A stretch of DNA of 64,000 nt, taken from contig CM055111.1 of the NCBI GenBank assembly GCA_029204225.1, positions 43,280,815 through 43,344,814 of the forward strand. The letters are read 5' to 3'. The notes under the pieces were generated by a model that did not search any database, was not told the DNA's origin, and was given only the letters and a program-made list of their open reading frames with translations. Numbering within the stretch: the stretch's first letter is position 1; each line of letters begins with the position of its first letter. Below, piece by piece: positions 45,890-58,732 of the stretch. Source of the DNA: Diphasiastrum complanatum. Its lineage: Eukaryota; Streptophyta; Lycopodiopsida; Lycopodiales; Lycopodiaceae. The translations under genes were made by a program, and so were the position numbers.

Positions 45890-48370
45890 ATGGATTCCCA
45901 AGGGAAAGCCAGTCCTATCATGGACAAGCTTGATGGAGCCAATTACCATCTGTGGAAATTTAAGATGAAAATTGTGCTAATGGCTAAGGAATTCTATGAC
46001 ATTGTTCCAGGTGCAGACCCAAAGCCGACGATGTTGCAATCTCCCAATGGAAGCTGAAGGACGACAAAGCATTTGCGCTGATTATCCTCAACATATCAGA
46101 CACCCAAATTGGCCATGTGTCTGAAGCTTAGACCTTCAAGGAAGTCTGGGACATCTTGAGCACCCTGTACGAAGTGCGCGACATCGCTCATCACGACACA
46201 CCCAGAACTGACTCTTTCAAGAGTCATTACAATGTTGTTGCAGGAAGACACTTGAAGGAACGAACCCTCTAGTTCCTCGACTATCAAATCTCACGTCCTA
46301 TACACCGACAGAGGCTTGACTAAGCAGAAGAAGAAAAATTCGAAGCCATCAAAGCAAAATTAGAAGCTGACACAGTGTCAAGAGCAATTGAATCCGCCAA
46401 CAAAGAGGAAGCTATTTTGCAGATACTACAAGAGAACCAACCACGAGATTCAAGACCGTCGCATACTACAAGCCAAGAACAAAAGCAAGGGGTAGTCAAA
46501 TCAGATGGCAAATGCAGTTGCAGAAGCACCACAGCAAGAAGCGGATCATGATGCATTCATGACTAGCCATCAAGAAGCATCCAACAACAGCTCCTGATTT
46601 CTAGATTCTGGAGCCACACAACATATGACCAGCCATATCGGCTGCTTCGAGTCCTATACGCCTTACAATACCAAGAGATATGTTCACTTGGGCGATGATA
46701 GCACACAAGCTATCAAAGGTGAAGGTACTGTAAGATTGAGCTTTGCAAATGATCAATCTAAGCTACTCTCAAATGTCCTCCATGTACCAAATTTGTCTAC
46801 AAATCTGCTCGTAAGCAAAATTATAGATTTAGAACATAAAGTAGAATTCGAATCTGATCAATGTAAAGTATTCGCTAGGATAGACAAGATCCTAGCACTC
46901 GAAAAGAGGCTTTGATATTTGTACAGATTAAGTCATTGCTTATCTACCTCTAGTCAAGCTCTTAATACTTCTACGCAAATCAATAAAAGTTTACTTTGGC
47001 ATTATAGACTTGGTCATTTGAATAATACTTCTATATTACAAATGTCTACGCAATCCATTGTTCTTGATCTCAACTATCTAGATAGGAAAGTCGAATTACC
47101 TGTCTGTCAAGACTGTCTAATCGGTAAATAGGCTAGGAAACCATTTAGGTCAAGCCATTAGCAAATTGCTAAAGGATTATTAGATGTTGTACATACAGAC
47201 ATTTGTGGCCCAATGCAGAATCCTTCACTAAAGGATGCAAAGTATTTCATCACTTTTATTGATGAATTTTTTAGAAGAACTATGGTGTACTTTATCAAGA
47301 CGAAATCAGAAGCTTTCAAGTGCTTCAAAATCTTCAAGGAGCATGCGGAGAAAGAAACTGGCAGAATAATCAAAGCCCTGAGGTCCGACAATGGTGGAGA
47401 GTACATCTCTATCGAATTCAAGGAATATTGCCAGAGGCAAGGCATTGAACAATAGTTTATCACTCCTTATTCGCCTCAATCAAATGGCTTAGCTGAGAGG
47501 CAGAATCGTACCCTGGTCGAGTCAGCCAAATGCATGTTGGCACACGAAAAGCTTTTGGACTGAAGTTGTCTCCACTACAACTTACATCCAGAACAGATGT
47601 TCTCGACTAAGGCCCTCTCAGACAAAACACCCCATGAGGTTTGGATAGGATCTAAGCCTTCGTTGAAGAACCTTCGAGTATTCGGATGCATCACCTATGT
47701 GTAGATACCGAAGGAGACAAGGAAGAAGTTCAACTTCCAAGGTCTCAAGATCATCCTTATCGGATATACTTCCTCTGACAATACTTACAAGCTGTACGAC
47801 CCCGATATCCAGCAAATTTTATTCAGCAGGGATACAGTCTTTATCGAGGATCAGTTCAACGACTTCAAAGGCAAGGGAAAAGCTCCAAATGAACCTTCGA
47901 CACCTGCCTCTGACACGACAATTCGAGCCTCTGGCTCAAGCATGCCCATAGTCGATCGACTACTCGACAACGAGTTAGACGAAGAAGCTACTGATACTCA
48001 GCAATGACAAGTCCAAGGACTGGATCATCAACCGATGCCACCTCCAAGAAGATCGAGACAAGTGCGCACACAACCCATGAGGTATATCCCTGAGTCTATC
48101 TATCTTTTAATGTAGGAATTGACAACTGTCGAGGAGGCACTTAGCCAACCAGACTCCGATCTCTGGAGAGAAGCGATGACAGAGAGTATTCCTCTCTGAT
48201 CAAGAACTAAACATGGTCACTAGTCGAAGCTCCCGTTGGAAGCAATCTTATCGATTGCAAATGGGTCTTTAAGATGAAGTGGAATGCTAATGGAGCTATT
48301 GTGACCGAAGGAAGGCCCGACTAGTAGCACAAGGATTCGCTTAGATGCCCAACATCAACCACAAGGAAGT
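45890..48370 (+). pseudogene. copia element E polyprotein: gag, protease, integrase, start of RT
   Basis: The ATG at 45890 opens gag (MDKLDGANYHLWKFKMKIVL). Many stops and frame changes follow. Protease: FLDSGATQHMTS (about 46602-46636). Pre-integrase: LLWHYRLGHLNNTSI (about 46990-47035) with CQDC (about 47105-47116). Integrase core: TDICGPM (first Asp), RSDNGGEY (second Asp) and SPQSNGLAERQNRTL (Glu), a full D,D,E set, then VFGCITYV. Reverse transcriptase begins at about 48120 with EEALSQPDSDLWREAM and reaches DCKWVFKMKWN. It breaks off near 48370, where unrelated copia RT sequence starts. RNase H and the 3' LTR are missing. Confidence 0.88.
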
Positions 48371-48403
48371 CGAAAGCCAAGGAGAACATCAAGGGAAAGA
48401 CAA

Positions 48404-49225
48404 ATGCCTTCAAGGCTCACATATGATGAGAAAGGTAAGCAAGTTGTTGGAGGTACACATTTTGCTTTCCTAACCTCTTTTGATGAAACTACTTGTGTAG
48501 ATGAATCAAGGAACAAAGAGGAGTGGATCCAAGCAATGGATCTTGAGTATCAAGCTCTTATGAAAAATGAAACATGGAGATTGGTGGAGTTACCTAAGGA
48601 CAAGAAAGCTATTGGATGTAAATGGATCTTCAAGGTGAAGACAAATCAAGATGGATCTATCAATAAGCATAAGGCAAGGTTGGTGGCAAAAGAATATGCT
48701 CAAGAACATGGTATTGACTATGATGAAACCTTTGCACCCGTGGTAGAAATGGTAAGCATTCAAGTTATCATCTCTCTTGCTACTCTTTATGGATGAGATC
48801 TATGACAACTGGATATTACAAATGCTTTTTTGAATGGTGATCTTGAGAAGGAGTGTGCATGGAGCAACCTGAGAGCTACATTTCACCTACAAAGCCAAAT
48901 CACGTGTGTCTTCTACAAAAGAGTTTGTATGGCCTTAAGCAAGCACCAAGGAGTTGGTATGCTAAGCTTAACACTTTTTTACTCTCTCAAGACTTTGTTA
49001 TGAGTGAGTGTGATCATTCACTTTATTACAGGTTTGCTGTAAATGAGGTTACCATTTTGCTAATCTATGTGGATGATATCATATTGAGTGGTGGAGACAA
49101 TCAAGATGTGGAGGATATCAAGAGTGCTCTCAAGAGTGAGTTTGAGGTGCATGATCTTGGACATTTACATTACATTTTAGGAATATAAGTGATTAGATCT
49201 TCTCAATCTACTTTCATTTGTCAAG
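48404..49225 (+). pseudogene. copia reverse transcriptase fragment (second family)
   Basis: The RVT_2 domain starts with KEEWIQAMDLEYQALMKNET and runs through IGCKWIFKVKTN, HKARLVAKEYAQEHGIDYDE, QLDITNAFLNGDLE, SLYGLKQAPRSWYAKLN and the catalytic YVDDIILSGG (about 49066-49095) to LHYILGI, stop, VIRSS. It has a stop near 48796 in place of a Trp codon, another close by, and a one-base frame change near 48855. It is cut at about 49225, before RNase H. The wording differs from element E, so it comes from another copia family. Confidence 0.88.
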
Positions 49226-49230
49226 GTTTT

Positions 49231-49436
49231 CTAACACTCTCTCTCAATGATAAAATGACATTCTTTTATTCCTAATAGAGTATGAAACTTTTCAAGTTTA
49301 CATCTACCTAATGACTTAGTAAAAATATCTACCACTTGATTTTCAGATTTACAAAAAACAAGATCAATGGCTCCATCAAGTATTTTCTCTCGAACAAAAT
49401 GATAATGTACTTAAGTCTTTGAAAGCTATGGACAAG
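49231..49436 (-). pseudogene. copia RNase H C-terminal fragment, opposite strand
   Basis: The minus-strand frame contains VHYHFVREKILDGAIDLVFC and SENQVVDIFTKSLGRCKLEK and ends with a stop overlapping TGTTAG at the polypurine-LTR border (GAGAGAGAG|TGTTAGAA). It abuts the RT fragment above in inverted orientation. Confidence 0.8.
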
Positions 49437-49477
49437 AAATATCAATCCTTGATAATAAAAATTAGACCTAAATAGTC

Positions 49478-49643
49478 ACAAAATTGCCACCTAGAAAGCA
49501 CGTCATTGATTGTAAATGGATTTTTAGAATCAAATACAAATCTAATGGCAACATTGATAGAAGAAAAGTCAGGTTAGTGGCAAAAGAGTATTCTCAAATA
49601 CCCAATGTTGACTACTCAGAGACTTCCAATCCTGTAGTCAAGT
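49478..49643 (+). pseudogene. copia RT N-terminal fragment (third piece)
   Basis: The frame LPPRKHVIDCKWIFRIKYKS, NIDRRKVRLVAKEYSQ and VDYSETSNPVVK is the first part of copia RVT_2. It ends at a stop at about 49643. It lies directly after the inverted RNase H piece. Confidence 0.75.
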
Positions 49644-49949
49644 GATCTTTTATCAGATTATTATTATCTTATGCAACTGCAAAAAATCTAATGAGGTCTG
49701 TCAAGTCTGCAAAAATACTCAAGCTTTTACACAATTTGTAGACAAACTCAAGTTTTTTCATTGTCTGAATCAAAATCTATTTCGACCCCGAGGATCAAAT
49801 TCTATTTGGATCGTCAAGAACCTTGATTTGATTTAAATTTTGGACAATTAGATAACTTTACTAAGGTTGAAAGTTACTTATATATATAATACTACAGTCT
49901 CATTCATGAATAGTTTTAGTTTTCGTCTTTTATGTATGAATGTTGTTTG

Positions 49950-49952
<3 letters not shown>

Positions 49953-49984
<32 letters not shown>

Positions 49985-49999
49985 TAATATAGCTTAATC

Positions 50000-50089
<90 letters not shown>
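49953..50089. repeat. (CT)n and (GA)n in inverted order
   Basis: (CT)n at 49953-49981 is followed 22 bp later by (GA)n at 50003-50089, so the two tracts can pair as a long hairpin. Confidence 0.95.
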
Positions 50090-50093
<4 letters not shown>

Positions 50094-53000
50094 AATCTCA
50101 GGGTGCCACCTCAATTACTCAATGTAAAAATTGTACAAACACCTAATATTTATACTAGTGAGGCTACCATAGTGTCACTTGGCTCAAATGAATCTTGGCC
50201 ATCCACTCAATATGCAAATCAATCCCCTCCCTTGATCAAAATCAATGGGAATGACACAATCTTGACTAGTTTCAAGGGTCTATGTTTCTCTACACATTAG
50301 GCCAATAAAAGACAAGTGTTTATGCCTTCCTTGGCATTTAAACGTGTAATAAAAGTGTGGGAAACTTCAAATGTGCAACTAGAACTCAACCACAAACAAT
50401 AGGCGTCCAAATAGTCAAGTTACAATTTATCTATTTGTCACATCATATCATATGGTGCTTTTTCTTTCATGCTGTTAAGTGACCTTGTACATTCTACTCC
50501 TAATCACAAACAGAGATCGAAAAGGATATATATGAGACTTTGTAAAGTTTAAGAACTTCACATTTTGTAATATTTGTAAAACAAAATGCAGATATCTTGA
50601 ATCCCAAACATGGTTTGTGTGTTTCTTGATTTTTGAAATCTCAAAAGAGGTTGAGCCATCCACTGAATTATCTGAGACATCCAGCTCTACACATGAGTTT
50701 TCTCGCACTGATATCAGCCACTGTCTTATTGACACACCTGAGAAGGATGTCGATTTTAATAATGTAAATGCAAAGAAGCTCATAGAGGCTTGGGTTGGTT
50801 TTCTATAGATGAATTCGTTGCTCATCAAGAAGGCATTAAAGAAATTCCAGATGGACAGTGGACTCCACCATTACCTCAATATTTTCAATAGAATAAGATT
50901 TGCATTGTCCACTCTAAGTTTAGTCCAATTGAAAAAATATCGATTATGATCTTAAAGGCATTATCTCATTACTTAGGGAAACATAAGTCCATCGTATCAT
51001 TAAATCGTTTTTGTTAAAAGATCTTATGTTCTAAAGATTTCAATCTATGGACAAGAGAACGTTCCGTTAAGGACTTTTCATTATTCGTTATATCTTACAT
51101 ATGTAGAATTTAGTGGAAAATAATGCTCATCTTCTAGATTCATTTTCAAGTAGAGTTTTTTTCATGATAACATTTTTTTGATGAAGATAAATGAATTTTT
51201 TATATTATCAACAATGTATTTTGTATAACCATTAAAAAGATTTTTGTGACTATTTCTAACTTCGCTCTTGCTATATGAACTTGCATGCTTTTCTGAACTT
51301 GTTATAATATGATTGCCGGTCATATTTTGGACTCTTTGGTAAAACCATTGAGAGAATTCAAAATATATCTTATTTTTTCATTGGTTTTTTCATATTGAGT
51401 GTTCCAATAGAATGATGCTCATGCTTAACAATGTGATTTTTCCATTCCTTGTGATGACCAAATACTCGAGCTTTCACATGTATTTGCAAAATATGTTGTA
51501 TGATCTCTCAAGGTATATTGAGCAAAAAAAATGTAATTTTCAATTATAATAGAAATTGAGATGAGTACGCAAAAATGAAAATTCATTTACAACTAACCGT
51601 GTAATTTGTGATGAGATATGGTCCCCTTGCATTTGACACTGCATCAACAAACTCCACACAAGATTGTTGTAGAACTTGATAATCAATATACATAAAATAT
51701 ATATTTTTTCTAAGGTTGACATCACATCACACTTTTTTTTTTTTCAGAGCTTTTTGGTACGTTATCTTGTTATAACAAAAATTGGCAACTAAATTGACTA
51801 AAAAAATTTATTGGAGTTGCACTCTCACACCATTGATTAAGGAAAAAATTTGTTTTATGTATTCCATGGAACATTCACTAGACATCATCCTTAGAAAATA
51901 GAGAACGAGTCTCATGTACAACATGAGTCAAATCTAGAAAATATAAAGCTTATTCATATTATATTTTCATCAAGTGTTAATCATGACACATATTTTGAGC
52001 GTTTTTTATTTTATTTTATTTTATAAAACATCATTTTAGATAAGACTCACAGAACATACGCGATAACAATGTCCACCTCCAAAAGCAATTTTTATTCATA
52101 ATGTTTTAAAAATGAAAGTTCAACTCTTGAAAAAAAAAATTATGTTTAGACATTTTCCTTTATTTAGCAAGATTTGGTTTTCTTTTATATTATTTGAGAA
52201 CATGAAATTAGGAAAAATATATTGGCATTCTCAACAAAAATCTTTTTACAATTCCATTTTAGTTCTAAAAAGTATCTTACTTGGCTAGTAAAATGACATT
52301 CCTCAATAGGAAGTACTTGGCTATGTAGAAAATGTTATTCAAGCTAACATTAAAAAGAGGTGTAGTCATCCAAGCCCAAACCCCGCCCACGGGGTCTTTG
52401 AAGGGAAGGGGGGGGGGAGGGGGGGGGAAGGGGGAGAGAAAGGGTGTACAATATATTTTTTAATCATGAGGATGTCATAAAATCAAAACAAAAACAGAGT
52501 CCCCAAAACTTCGCACTCCCGTAAGATTTAGATTAAAAAATGGGAGTGCTAAAAATGTTTAACTTTATGCAATTTGTTGATGGCACACTAATCATAGTCA
52601 ATAATAGTTGGGGCATGACATCTTTAGAGACCACAACAAGCCCAACCATATATCTTTGATAGTGCTGTAGAAGTAATTTGTTTTGGCCATCTTTTTTTGG
52701 TATTGAGATGGAATTGAATACAAGTACTGAACTTCATTTTCAAGTTGACAAGAGAAACCATGCCAATAGAGTAAATTAGGATATACATAGGATGTATGTT
52801 GTAAATAAACTATATTAATATAGGCAGATTATAATCTACAGCTTTAGTTTGTTTGTAATAGTTTACTATAAAAGGCCACTTGGGTTAATCATGGCCACAA
52901 GTAATTAAAGGTGGCTTTAGATTTATCAAGAGTGGTTTCAGACTACACTGTCTAACTGACAAGTCCCAAATTTAAAATGGACTTCTGCCATTGGTCCAAG

Positions 53001-53963
53001 GAAGAAAAATGGTTTCTTTCCCCTATCATGCTTACACATCTACGGTGGCATGAGACCCTTGCCAAGTGAGAGCACCTCAAGCCCATTTTTTGGACATGTC
53101 GAGTTATTAAGAGCAACTTAAGAAAAATGAATCAATGGTATTGATAGGAATTTAAACTGTCCAATCATATTGTGGCCCTCCACATACCAGCCAAGTAAAT
53201 CCATTGCCCCCATCAACTCACTTGTCAAGGTTGAAAAAATAGGCGACAAGTGAAAAGGCCAAGCAAAAAGAGTTGCCACTGGTCTGAAACAGCCCTAAGA
53301 ATGTACTTGGAGCTTGATCAAACAATAACAATGTTCCTAAAAGTATGACGGCAGCAACATATGTTGTCAAGAACTTGCATTTTCGTTGAGTGAAGAAAGG
53401 TAGACACACTCGGGTTTTCAACCAAATTTGGAGGACTATTCTAGATCAGGTTTCATGTCATCCATGGGAAAACGGTGTAATTTATTGACAAAAATTATAT
53501 ATAGCATCAAACAAAGGTTGGTTTGGACATCTGTGATCCTAGCCTGCAATTATTACCTGTGCAGCAAAATTGAACTTATTTTGCAATACATTTCTTGCTG
53601 CTCTCAGCAGATAATTTCCACCAAAACCATAAAAAATTCACACAATCCTGTTCACAAAGAGATGCCCAAATTAAAAGCTCCTGCATTGATGCACTTCTAG
53701 AATGTCTGCCCAACAGATCCTAAGCTCGCAAACGTAGGGCAGAATCACTATTTGATGGAAACTTATATAAGAGCTATAAGAAAATAAAAAGGTTACTCTG
53801 AACCACCTAATGGGCTTTTCATCACACAATTTGCCTCTTCTCCCATTCTTATATACAGACTGCTGTAGTTGGAATGACAACGTGCGGTTAGGACCTCATT
53901 CATTCCTACTTCCAAGTCAAAATTCACATGCACAGCCAACTAAAATGGTCATGTGTAAGAGCT
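50090..53963. other. no gene seen; AT-rich intergenic DNA
   Basis: Only short frames occur, none with a known motif; 50617-50880 has a Ser/Glu-rich frame of unclear status. A G-rich tract lies at 52403-52434. This region probably includes sequence downstream of the DUF1218 gene. Confidence 0.55.
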
Positions 53964-56900
53964 CTATTGTTTTGGACGATCATATGCTGGACCTGCAGGT
54001 GTTTGGTACTGTACAGGATAGGCAGAATATGGGTTATTTGGAGGATACGCAGGGTACATGCCACCTAGAGGATACTGTGAATGGACAGGCTGTTGACCTT
54101 GATATTGATAGTTTTGTGGCAAAAACATAGGGCCAAAGGGAGGCCCATAAGCCTGTCCCATGGCAATGGTAGGCGGCTGCTCATTCCATCTTGCTGTTCT
54201 CTGGACCTTAGATACTGCTAAGAAGTAAACAAGTCCAAAACCAGCTGTGGCAAGCGATAATAGAGCTCCAGTAACAAAAACACCAGGCTTCACAACAAAG
54301 CATCTCCCACCAAACCATTGATCATCCTGTTGATGACGATTTTGTAAACTGGCTCCAGCCAAAAGCAACACAAATGCATTCAAAAATGTCACCCTGCAAA
54401 GAACCCAATTTCTTTAGCTACATAGAAATGGCTGAGTGAATCTCATCTATCAAAATATTGATTGACATGAAGGACGATCATCAGCCCTATGAAAGCAGTC
54501 CAAATTCTGCAAAGTCTTATTCTGACTCTTGGCATACATGCGATGTAAGGAAAATGTAAGGAGGAACCATGAACTACGCACTGCATCAATCATAACTAAT
54601 TCAGCAATACAAATACGTATGATAAACAATGGATTTTGCCATTTCCCGGCTCATTCACAAATCTTCCCCTACTTAAAAACGTCTTCAACATATCAAGATA
54701 TATCAGACACTCATTTTCTTTGAAAACATGCAACTTTGCACAATGCATCATCGAAATAGATTGGGTGCTGACAATCACTTACCAAGACAGAATTAGACTA
54801 AGGATAGCAATTGTTTTGCTAGAACTTGAAGGATAAGGACCATTTGCCCCCCTGATGCAACATATGCAGCCGCCAGCAACATTTGCAATAACTTGCCCGA
54901 GTAAAAGAGAAAATGCTGCAATTACTCCAAGAAGTAACGCAGAGTTACTGGGATAGATGCAATGGCCGTTAGAGGAGATGACCTGACTTGCCTGCACACC
55001 ACAATGTTGGAAGTAAACTGAGATTAGAACCCATTTTTACCATTAAGCTAAAAAGAATAAGCTGCTAGTAACCTTTACAAGACTGAAAATATGAAGGATG
55101 ACTTAATTTGTTGAACTACGTGCAAAAACGACATGTATATCGTTGAATCATAGAATCGTTACTAAAACGCTCAAGTAAAACCTCCTGAGGCGGATACAAG
55201 TTTAAGATGATTCATTTACTCTACAACAATGTAGTTCTGAAACTTGAAGCTGTACACGTGCTTTGCTTATCACGTAAATAGAATGTCACACGGGTCATGC
55301 AAGTTCTGCCCTTAAGTGGCACTTGAAAACAAAATTGAAAAAGACACTCCAGATCACCCTCCACCCATTCAAAAAAAATGCCAAGCACAAGATGCACCAT
55401 GAAAGTTCAGGAGTAGACATGCAAGGCCAAACTTTCCTATTGATGTCAACAATTTGGCAAGCAACACATATAACCAACGCCAGCTATTATCCCTACCGGA
55501 TTGCTGAATTTAACAAAATTGACCAACATACTGCAGACCTCTCAAAATCATAGCTCATATATTTGATTAAAAAACTAATTATCAGCATAGCATAAATGGG
55601 AAGCTTGAAACATATTGTTAACTTCCGCCAGGAAGTTCATAAAATAAGGATGAACTAGTTGAACTATTGATCAGATTGACTACTCCTATGTCATCTTGAA
55701 CTACATTGCTTCATTCGCCCATAGTTGCATAAATAATGACATTGCTTCATTGAACAATAGTTGCAAACATACTCGTACTAAACTGAATCAGTCCGTAAAG
55801 CTGATAAGTAATCATACCAGTCTGGTACGGCCTTTATATGGGCCATACCTACACATCAGCTGACCGAGTTGGACTAATGCTTGAAAAGCAAACTATTGTT
55901 GTGTAGCCTAATAAGACCTTACAAAACGAAAAAATGAATCGGTGAAGAACTACAGCACCTCTGAATTCAGATTTCGGAATAAAACAAGGTGATCCAAAAG
56001 ATCTAGAGCAACTTTGCCCTGCATGTTGTTTCATGAAAGAGAAAGATATTGCAATTTGAAAGAACTTAAAAATCGCAAAGTTTTCAACTCAAACTCACCT
56101 AAAGCAAGCACGTCAGAGCGAGAGAGTCGTCAAGGATAGCTTACCGCTATCCGGGGCAAAGTAGGAGTTGCTAAATCAAAGAAGAAAAGTTGCAAAAATC
56201 AAACAAGGAAAACAGCTAAATCCTACAAGAAAAAGATCTTATGTACTCAAACGGAATCATATATGCTGTGCCGAACAAACTTTGGCATTCTTCAGATATT
56301 TGAACAGGCCGTATGCTTCATTCTCTTAGAAAAGTGAGCCCAAAATTCTAAGAGAGCCCAAATTTTGAACGAAATACTTAGGCCAAGGTTAAAAGAATTC
56401 CCCCTTAAAAACATACAAAATAGCTTGCTAAGTGCAAACGCTAGTGCCAAGCGGATGTTGCCAAAGTACGGCCCATACGTCTGTAGAAGTATTTGCGGGT
56501 GCCACAGTTCGTGGTACGGAAAGCCACAAAATATACGGTTGCGCAAAATATATAAGATTGTGGCATAATAATAATCCTGAGTTGGCTGATATACGTCGAT
56601 TATCCACATACAGACGGTATACCTTCTTCCTACGTGTCGAAAGATCCATCAGCGCACCACCATCCGTACGCACACATCATTTTCCGTACGAGTAATTGTG
56701 ATACCATACAGGCTCACGCTCTGCATGTATTGCTGAAGCCTATGCTAAGCGAACGCTGGATATAAGAAAGCTTCAAACAAGACGGATCACAAAAAACGAC
56801 ACCAGACCAGAGTGATACAGAAACGCAACTATTTAATTAATCCTGGATCCCCTCTGGAACGTTAACCGACAATTTGAGGCGGCCAGATCATTACGCAATG

Positions 56901-57347
56901 TAAGAATGTCTAAAACAAAAAACAAAGAAAACAGGGGCAGAGCAGGTTATAAACCAATCGGAACTACAATGGAAACGAAACTCTTCACATGTTGATGGGT
57001 AAAGGTGAAATTGGAAAAGCTTGCTTTAGAGATTCAGAAAGTTGTCTTCATCCAGAGGCAAATAGCTTCATGTAATACAATCATAAACTGATACAGATGA
57101 GACATATTTTATGAATTGGAAAAAAAAGATACACGCAGTAAACGTTTCTAAGCACATCCAAAGCCTCCAAGGTGCAAGCTCAATCGGCCAATTAAAAAGA
57201 AAGGCGTTTCTTTGAGATAAGATCGGCCATAACAGAGCAGACCTTAATTCGTTTGGTCTCTGCGATCAGACCCAGCACTGCAGCCACAACACCCAGTAGT
57301 ATGATAGCAGTACAAACGATTATGTCTGATCTCTGCAGCTTCAGCAT
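53964..57347 (-). CDS. DUF1218 family four-helix membrane protein
   Basis: Three exons with GT/AG borders: 57347-57243, 54991-54783, 54393-53964, giving 744 nt (247 aa plus stop). The short first exon (MLKLQRSDIIVCTAIILLGV) ends RIK and joins in frame to ASQVISSNGHC in exon 2, exactly as in family members. Membrane segments are predicted at about 8-28, 53-74, 96-119 and 141-164. The family's cysteines are present: Cys46, Cys77/79/80 in GGCICC, and Cys136. The C-terminal 75 residues are cytosolic-type, rich in Pro, Tyr and Gln. Related Arabidopsis proteins (MWL/VCC/DEAL group) act in the endomembrane system and influence wall lignin or vein and leaf patterning; the role here is inferred only from family membership. 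Intron 1 is 2.25 kb, intron 2 is 389 bp. The gene appears intact. Confidence 0.93.
54992..57242 (-). other. intron 1 of the DUF1218 gene
   Basis: Donor AAG|GTCTGC, acceptor TGTGCAG|GCAAG. It contains a perfect hairpin GGATAGC-TTACC-GCTATCC near 56133-56151. No other gene is seen inside; the frames there are short and lack motifs. Confidence 0.85.
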
Positions 57348-57407
57348 TTTCTCTCTTTGAGTATGTTTTGTCTCTTTCCTGCGAGTCTTTCTTTAAAATC
57401 CTTGCTG

Positions 57408-57635
57408 CTACGGCTTTAAAATCTTTGCTTCTACGGTACCATCGTCTTTCGCCTTCCAACTATTCAATCTAGATTGTCTATCTATCTCTGATTCCAGTTC
57501 CTTGCCGCGCAAACTTGCATTATTATTGATGAAGTTGAAAAGCTTTTGGAATCCTTTTCCTGCTTTAGCATATCCTAACAACACTATCTCAGCAAAGGCC
57601 AGTAACCGACTTATATTTTGCACATTTTCCCTCAC
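57408..57635 (-). other. possible upstream ORF in the DUF1218 leader
   Basis: A minus-strand ATG frame of 75 codons ends 61 bp before the DUF1218 start codon. A second frame of 71 codons (57459-57244) overlaps the start codon out of frame. Local tandem words (AAAATC.TTGCT.CTACGG) lie between them. If the leader is transcribed from above 57635, both could lower translation of the main ORF. No homology is recognised. Confidence 0.3.
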
Positions 57636-57916
57636 CTACACATCAAAAACCTCGCACACTAAAATTCGAACGAACAAAACACAACAAATCCACAATCAAC
57701 AAATGATGCCACCGTTCTCAACCCTTCCTTACTTCATCCATCATCACCCACTTTCTCTTCCCAGTAGAGTAGCCCAAAAGGTATTTTCGTGTGTGCTTCT
57801 ACGGGGATCGTTACTGTCGTGGGAAGCTGCATGGAAGACTCCCAGTGCCCACCCCCCACCCGTTCGGAAGCTTCCTCGATCTTGGAGCTCCTTTTTCTTT
57901 GCTGGAGGGCCCCGCC

Positions 57917-57920
<4 letters not shown>

Positions 57921-57951
<31 letters not shown>
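57921..57951. repeat. (TA)n microsatellite
   Basis: About 15 TA units, 570 bp upstream of the DUF1218 start. Confidence 0.95.
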
Positions 57952-57954
<3 letters not shown>

Positions 57955-58140
57955 GGGGAGAGGGGTATAGGTATCGACTACTCTCCGGAGTTTAGGAATG
58001 GCTGCTGGCTTTTCACTTTTATATTTAAAGGCCCCTATGACACGGCAAAGCCGTCTCATTATGCTTTTACTCCACCTAAAATATGGTCTATTGGGCTATA
58101 AAAAAGACTTCAATCCTAAAAATAGAAAAAATCAAAACTT

Positions 58141-58632
58141 AGTGGTAAATCACAAAGGCCTTGCCATTTTTGTTAGTTTGAAAGAAAAATGTCATTGCCT
58201 AAGGTTGGATGTATGTCTAATCATACTAACTCGAATGAAAAAATTTACGACGTATTCATTCGTAAACAATGCCCTTTTAGCATAGAAATAACAATAGTAC
58301 TTATACAATCTCTTTATGTTGAATGCCTAAGGTTGGATGTAAGGTCTAATCATACTAACTTGAATGAAGAAAATTGTGACGTATTCATTCATAAACAATG
58401 CCCTAGGAATAACAATCGTGCTTATACAATCTCTTTACGTTGATAGATATCCAGTTAAAAGAGTGGAGAGAATTGTTTGGCGAGTGAGCTGAGTGGTAAA
58501 TCACAAAGGCCTTGCCATTTTTGTTACTTTGAAAGAAAAATGTCATTGCCTAAGGTTGGATGTAAGGTCTAATCATACTAACTCAAATGAAGAAAATTGT
58601 GACGTATTCATTCATAAACAATGCCCTTTTAG
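58141..58632. repeat. direct repeats, about 140 bp
   Basis: The block starting AGTGGTAAATCACAAAGG occurs at 58141-58280 and 58492-58632. A partial copy starting AAGGTTGGATGTAAGG is at 58330-58402. The last copy continues past the SINE-like insertion at 58733, with CAATCTCTTTATGTTG as in copy 1. Confidence 0.85.
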
Positions 58633-58642
58633 CGTATAAATA

Positions 58643-58732
58643 TTTCTTGGTTTCCAAGGAAGGCTCGAACTTGGGACCAACGAAACTTTGGATGCCAAGC
58701 TAACCAACTCAACCAACCCATTGGGTTTTTAA
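58643..58732 (-). mobile_element. 90-bp tRNA-derived SINE-like insertion with 10-bp target duplication
   Basis: Flanked by identical CGTATAAATA at 58633-58642 and 58733-58742. On the minus strand it carries an A-box-like word (GAGTTGGTTAGCTTGG) followed about 35 bp later by a B-box-like word (CAAGTTCGAGCC), the spacing of a tRNA-type pol III promoter. The insertion sits inside the third copy of the local repeat, so its borders can be read from the other copies. No poly-A tail is seen. A retroposed tRNA pseudogene is an alternative name for the same thing. Confidence 0.75.

Noticed and set aside
57502-58101. 199-codon plus-strand frame
   Set aside because: It runs through the (TA)n tract, giving an Ile-Tyr run, and opposes the leader of the DUF1218 gene. 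No motif is seen.
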